From the NCBI RefSeq assembly GCF_002234675.1, contig NC_019866.2, positions 771,083 to 835,082 on the forward strand: a DNA stretch of 64,000 nucleotides, given 5' to 3'. Origin of the DNA: Oryzias latipes. Its lineage: Eukaryota > Chordata > Actinopteri > Beloniformes > Adrianichthyidae. Both the position numbers and the translations under genes were made by a program. Shown here piece by piece: positions 58,373-64,000 of this stretch; within the stretch, counting starts at the first letter, position 1; each line of letters begins with the position of its first letter. The notes beneath the pieces were generated by a model. It saw only the letters and a program-made list of their open reading frames with translations. It made no database searches and was not told the origin of the DNA.

Positions 58373-58810
58373 ATTCTTTGCCAGTGCAATTGTACTTTGA
58401 TTGTCTTCATAGATCAAAGGTTCGTCATACTGATAATCATCTAAATGTTCAATCATCTGAATCAAATGCAAACATGTTGACAGTGCTACAGTTGGCTGCT
58501 GTTTGGTCTTCCAGGAAATCAGGGACCATTTTTGCATAGACTAATACGATAACCAGAAGTACTACGTCTGTCATTTATGTCATCAGCCCAGTCTGCATCA
58601 CTGGAAGCCACCAGCCTTAATCCTTCATCACTTTCATGTAACAAAGTCTCTCATCGTTTGTGCCTTTCAGATATTTCAGAACATGCTTTAAAGTTGTCCA
58701 CTGTTCTTCTGTTGACTCACTGAAATACTGAGACAATCTGCTAACAGCATAACTCAGATCAGGTCTAGTTAATGAGGATAGGTCTAGGCTCCCTACGACA
58801 TGGTCACTTC
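58373..58810 (-). pseudogene. Ty1/copia pol fragment (RT end and RNase H)
   Basis: Minus-strand codons give SLDLSSLTRPDLSYAVSRLS, then QYFSES, EEQWTTLKHVLKYLKGT and, after a gap, SWKTKQQPTVALST and YEDNQSTIALAKN. These are the RT C-terminus and RNase H of a copia element. It ends where the LINE inserted. Stops and deletions are present. Confidence 0.8.
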
Positions 58811-58916
58811 ACCATGACTGTACAGAGGACTTCAGTCTTTACTGTGGGTTCTGGATGTTGATGATCACAGAGAGCACGGTCTAGTGTGTGTATAATCCCC
58901 AAGCAATGACAGACCA

Positions 58917-59870
58917 GGGGCCTCATTTCTAAAGGTTGCGTACGCACAAAAGAAGGCGTACGCCACTCTCTACGCAATAGTTGAGATTTATAAAAAGCAA
59001 ACTTGACGGGAAAATGTGCGGTCCTTCAAGCTCTGACCCAGGCGTACGCACAAAAACGGGTGAAAGGAGAAACGGCGACACCGTCGGCAGATGGAAGAAA
59101 CACGTGAAAGTGAAAATGACAATACTGCCTCTCAGAAATAACATGAAGACTTCACAAAGCAAGTCTGACAATTAACAGCTACAAAAAAATCAAACGAAAA
59201 TTACAACAGAAATTCAAATGAACACATATTTGCAGAAAGAAAAGTGAAATATGTTCTGCAATATTGGCATGTTGTGCAATTCATCCTCATAAATAATATA
59301 GTTAACAGAATGAAATAATGTGCAAAACTGATATTCTCGTTAATGTGTCCGTCTGGAGGAGCAGATAGAGGTGCGGACGTTCGGACGGATGGACAGACGC
59401 ACTAATTGTCCACTGGGGAAAGTTGTTTTCATAGTAAAACATTTCTTCATAAGCTATGGAATTATGGTATTCATGCATTTGCCTTTAGTTTTTTTATTTT
59501 TGATAAAACAATGTATGGCGTATGTCTCAACCATTCAGAAAGCAACAAGAAATTACATTTGCGCTGATCAATTTCCCATTTCCACGTGGATTATTACCGA
59601 CATCTGCAGCTTGTCAGATGTAATTAAATGGAGGGAAATAAAATGCCCCATCACAATGCGTAATGACACACAATGGCTGATCTTGCGCTCTTAGAAGATG
59701 TGGCAAATGGAAGAATTCAGAGTGAACGCATCTTTAGACAGCAAGAAGACTTGGCGGCAAACGAGGACGAGTGGCTTAGGAGCCGGTTCCCACTTCCTCA
59801 AACCGTCCTGTTGGAGCTTTTGGGGGGGTGTCACCCGGTGCATCTGGCGCGTCGGTGTTCCCCCTGCGCC
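58917..59870 (+). mobile_element. PIF/Harbinger element with transposase N-terminal remnant
   Basis: The left end is GGGGCCTCATTTCTAAAGG with GCGTACGCACAAAA repeated twice. A plus-strand frame from 59673 reads MADLALLEDVANGRIQSERI, then WLRSRFPLP and LLELLGG, the N-terminus of a HARBI1-like transposase. The frame is lost after about 59830, and the right terminus was not found; Tc1 remains begin close by. Confidence 0.7.
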
Positions 59871-59889
59871 TAAGTCATCACTCCACTTA

Positions 59890-61131
59890 AAAGGGATTCC
59901 CCAATAATTGGCGCCAGTCTCTCATCAAGGGGGTCAGCTCCCCCCCCCCCGTAGCAGACACACTCTGGCGATGGAGCACTAGACGTTTACGCCGATCCAG
60001 AGCATCCCAAACATGCTTAATGGGTGACATGTCCGCTGAGTATGATGGCCATGCAAGAACTGGGATGTTTTCAGCTTCCAAGACTTGTGTACAGATCCTT
60101 CAACATGGGGCCGTGCATTACCATGCTGCAACATGAGGTGATGTTGTTGGATGTACGGCACACAATGGGCCCCAGGATCTCGTCACGGTATCTCTGTGCA
60201 TTCAAAATGCCATCAATGAAATGCACCAGTGTTCGTCGCCCATAACATATGCCTGCCCATACCATAACCCCACCACCACCATGGGCTACTCCATCCACAA
60301 CATTGACATCAGAAAACCGCTCACCCACACAACGCCACACACGCTGTCTGCCATCTGCCCTGAACAGTGTAAACCGGGATTCATCCGTGAAGAGAACACC
60401 TCTCCAACGTGCCAGACGCCATCGCATGTGAGCATTTGCCCACTCAAGTCGGTCACGACGACGAACTGGATCGAGGTCGAGACCTCGATGAGGACGACGA
60501 GCATGCAGATGAGCTTCCCTGAGACGGTTTCTGACAATTTGTGCAGACATTCTGTGGTTATGCAAACCGATTGTTTCAGCATCTGTCCGAGCGGCTGGTC
60601 TCAGACGATCTTGGAGGGACATGCTGGATGTGGAGGTCTTGGGCTGGGGTGGTTACACGTGGTCTGCGGTTGTGAGGCCGGTTGGATGTGCTGCCAAATT
60701 CTGGGAAACGCCTTTGGAGACGGCTTATGGTGGAGAAATGGACATTCAATTCCCTAGCAACAGCTCTGGTGGACATTCCTGCTATCAGCATGCCAATTTC
60801 ACGCTCCCTCAAAACTTGCGGCATCTGTGGCATTGTGCTGTGTGATACAACTGAAGATTTCAGAGTGGCCTTTTCTTGTGGCCAGTCTAAGGCCCCCCTG
60901 TGCAATAATCATGCTGTCTGATCAGCATCTTGATATGGCACACCTGTGAGGTGGGATGGATTGTCTTGGCAAAGGAGAAGTGCTCACGATCACAGATTTA
61001 GACAGATTTGTGAACAATATTTCAGAGAACTGGTTATTTTGTGTATGTGGAAAATGTTTCACATCTTTGAGTTCATACCATAAAAAGTGGGAGCAATAAC
61101 AAGTGTTGCGTTTATATTTTTGGTCAGTGTA
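59890..61131 (-). pseudogene. Tc1-type transposase and 5' terminal repeat, inactive
   Basis: Minus-strand frames give the paired DNA-binding region (STRAVARELNVHFSTISRLQ, RPHNRRPRVTT) and the DDE core (VLFTDESRF, GGGGVMVWAGI). At two later catalytic positions residues differ from the family: QHGNARPH in place of a D-containing motif, and SPIKHVWD in place of SPIEHVWD. Frames shift near 60160 and 60600. The right end TTTATATTTTTGGTCAGTGT is the terminal repeat, next to TATA. The left end is truncated. Confidence 0.85.
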
Positions 61132-61184
61132 TATACACACACAACTTATAAAACTTAAAAGGAAATCATTCAATTGGTAACAAG

Positions 61185-62903
61185 TCTTCTTTCTCTTTCG
61201 GCTTTTCCCATCAGGGGTCGCCACAGCGAATCATCCTTTTCCACCTCACTCTATCATGGACATCTTCTACCCTAACATTAGCCAACTTCATGTCCTCTTT
61301 TAAGACATCCATGTATCTCCTCTTTGGCCGTCCTCTTGCCCTCCGGCCAGGCAGCTCCATCTCCAACATCCTTCTACCAATATATCCACTATCCCTCCTC
61401 TGAACATGTCCAAACCATCTCAGTCTGGCTTCTCTGACTTTGTCGCTAACACAGGCAACATGAGCCGTCCCTCTGATGTACTCGTTCCTTATCCTGTCTA
61501 ACCTGGTCACTCCTAAGGAGAACCTCAACATCTTCATCTCTGCTACCTCCATCTCAGCCTCTTGTCTCTGTCTCACTGCTACCGTCTCTAACCCATAGAG
61601 CAGAGCTGGTCTCACCACTGTCTTGTACACCTTTCCTTTGAGTCTTGCTGACACTCTTCTGTCACACAACACTCCTGACACTTTCCTCCAACCGCTCCAA
61701 CCTGCCTGCACTCGCCTCTTCACCTCTTTTCCACACTCCCCATCACACTGAACTGTTGACCCCAAGTACTTAAACTCCTGCACCTTCTTCACCTCAGCCC
61801 CCTGTAACCTAACGCTTCTACCTTGATCCCTCTGTTTCAGACACATGTATTCTGTCTTACTACGACTGACCTTCATGCCTCTTCTTTCCAGAGCAAACCT
61901 CCACCTCTCTAGCTGTTCCTCCACCTGCTCTCTACTCTCACTGCAAATTACGATGTCATCCGCAAACATCATTGTCCAGGGAGATTCCTGTCTTACCTCG
62001 TCTGTCAGCCTGTCCATCAGCATAGCAAACAAAAAAGGACTCAAAGCTGATCCTTGGTGTAGTCCCACCTCCACCTTGAACTCCTCTGTCTGACCTACAG
62101 CACATCTCACCACCGTCATACTTCTCTCATACATGTCCTGAACTACTCTGACATACTTCTCTGCCACTCCAGACGACCTCATACAGTACCACAGCTCCTC
62201 CCTCGGCACCCTGTCATACGCCTTCTCTAAATCTACGAACACACAATGCAGCTCCTTCTGACCTTCTCTGTACTTTTCCATCAACATTCTCAAAGCAAAA
62301 ATGGCATCAGTGGTGCTCTTACGGGGCATGAAACCATACTGCTGCTCACAGATCTCCACCTTCTTCCTAAGCCTGGCTTCCACTACTCTTTCCCACAGCT
62401 TCATTGTGTGGCTCATCAACTTTATTCCTCTATAGTTGCTGCAGTTCTGCGTGTCACCCTTGTTCTTAAAGATCGGGACCAGAACGCTTCTCCTCCATTC
62501 CTCAGGCATCTTCTCACTCTCTAAAATCCTATTGAACAACCTTGTTAGAAATTCCACTGCTGTCTCTCCTAGGCACTTCCATACCTCCACAGGTACGTCA
62601 TCAGGACCAACGGCCTTTCCGCTCTTCATCCTTTTCAGAGCCTTCCTAAACTCATCCTTTCCAATCTCTGCTACTTCCTGCTCCACAACAACCACATCTT
62701 CCTCCGTTCATTCCCTGTCATTTTCCTCGTTCATCAGCTCCTCAAAATACTCCTTCCATCTTTTCTGTACACTCTCCTGGGTTGTTAGCACCTTTCCATC
62801 TCTGTCCTTAATCACCCTTATCTGTTGCACGTCCTTCCCATCTCTGTCTCTCTGTCTGGCTAGTCTGTACAAGTCCTTCTCTCCTTCCTTTGTGTCTAAC
62901 CTG
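61185..62903 (-). mobile_element. 5'-truncated RTE-clade LINE with intact target duplication
   Basis: The minus strand carries one frame of about 568 codons interrupted by a single TGA near 62705. It covers the linker (KRWKEYFEELMN) and RT: PDDVPVEVWK, NYRGIKLMSHTMK, FVDLEKAYDRVPR, GSALSPFLFAM, MFADDIVIC, then RWFGHVQRR and GRPKRRYMD. The stop lies beside a 3' tail GCTGTGGCGACCCCTGATGG that ends in an A-rich run. A 15-bp duplication flanks it (61170-61184 and 62904-62918; 14 of 15 match). The endonuclease half is missing. Confidence 0.88.
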
Positions 62904-62918
62904 TCAGTTGGTAACAAG

Positions 62919-64000
62919 TAATTGAGTTAAATTTATTCAACCTAATTTCTTATGTCTAACCAACTCAATATAAATGTCATATTATTCCAATTCAATTAAA
63001 TGTTTTCCATCTTAATTTATTGTACTTCTTGAACTCTTGAAGGTTAGAGACTGCAGATATTCTCATTTTTATAACAATAAAATGAATGACACAGTGTGGT
63101 TTTACAATATGTAACTCCTAATCAGTTATCATGACTCTGATTCTAAATTGTGATTTTCCACAATCTCAGATTACGAGTGGCGCTAAATAAACTTATCCCT
63201 CTATCCTTCCCTCTCACTCATGGTGCAGAAAGTTTTAAACAAATCCGTCCAGACAGGCAAAGGGAATGGTATCCCATAATTCCTAGCGGTGCCGATCTAA
63301 CAGCAGCACCAAAGTTACAACTACTTAATTGTATTAATTTGAATGAAAGTGAAATAAATGTCTGATAACTACGTGTTATTTTTAGGTTGACTGAACTCAA
63401 AAAACATATTCAGCGTAACTGAAGCAAATATTTAAGTCAGATCAAAGTATAAAGTTTCTCTTTCCAACATCCATATGTGGTCTTATCAGCCTCTCACAGT
63501 GGAAAAAGTATTATCTGAGCTTCTTCATCCACTAAATCATCTTCAAATGGACACGCCATGCTGCTTCACCTCTCTGTAAACAAACTAACCTTCAACTAAA
63601 CCTGCTCCAGACCAGGTCATGTTCAGAGCATGAGTTGCCATGGCAACTTCACGTACCCTGAAACATACCTCCATTTCTGGAACCGAAAGCTGAGGTTATC
63701 AACTTCCTTAGCCTCAAACTTACCGTGGGAGCTAGCAGAACCTGCTTTCTGGAATGCCGCCTGAACTGCTCATGACATGTTGCCGTTTGTTGCTCTTTTT
63801 TATTACTTCTGTTTTCAATTTCTAGCTGTATCTAGTCAGAAAACGGCCGCGCCATCTAGTGGCGAACCTCTGAACAATGCCTCAGTCCACTCTTCAGAAC
63901 AATCACACTGATCAAAGGTGATACCCCCAGAAATCTTCAGCCTACCCAGGTCTTTCATCTGAAAGTTCCCAGCAAGCATTTCTTTGACATTTTTGAAAAC
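62919..64000. other. Right-edge sequence, no gene recognised
   Basis: AT-rich to about 63450, with ACTCAA-like words near 62930, 62960 and 63395 that may belong to an older repeat split by the RTE insertion. Nothing with coding motifs is visible. Confidence 0.4.

Overview
The window looks like nuclear DNA from a teleost fish. It carries three vertebrate gene families (a TAOK2-type kinase, inducible HSP70, and a membrane-anchored trypsin-like protease). These sit among repeat families typical of ray-finned fish: L2, Rex1-like, RTE and another CR1-group LINE, Ty1/copia, Tc1, PIF/Harbinger and hAT elements. The species cannot be fixed from the sequence alone.

Layout. About 0.36-20.6 kb: taok2 on the minus strand. 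Seventeen coding exons can be placed (about 788 residues: kinase domain, acidic/serine-rich linker, coiled coils), plus a non-coding first exon in a GC-rich promoter near 20.3-20.6 kb. The last exons lie beyond the left edge. The 9.4-kb intron between coding exons 6 and 7 holds a pyrimidine-rich minisatellite abutting the exon 7 acceptor, a nearly full-length L2 LINE, a 1.9-kb foldback element inserted in the 3' part of that LINE, and a hAT-type element. About 21.9-35.5 kb: two direct, nearly identical hsp70 units (both minus strand), each with a 5'UTR intron, TATA box and heat-shock elements. Between them is a tandem pair of decayed PIF/Harbinger elements plus two serine-protease gene fragments. 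About 35.8-39.3 kb: a small inverted-repeat element hit twice by hAT-type elements, then a third hAT. About 43.8-51.7 kb: a six-exon serine protease (306 aa, plus strand) with a full catalytic triad and a hydrophobic C-terminal tail, its introns carrying LINE and solo-LTR remains. About 52.2-62.9 kb: a nest of dead mobile elements: a copia pol split by a minus-strand LINE, itself split by a 1.67-kb foldback and a small inverted-repeat element; then Harbinger, Tc1 and RTE remnants.

The cellular genes have separate jobs: stress/MAPK signalling (taok2), protein folding under stress (hsp70), and cell-surface proteolysis (the protease). I see no operon-like cooperation. What stands out is mobile-element stratigraphy. 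Many insertions have target duplications readable in the window, and several have an empty-site counterpart within the same 64 kb. The L2 element also joins ORF1 to ORF2 through one in-frame UGA-CGG.
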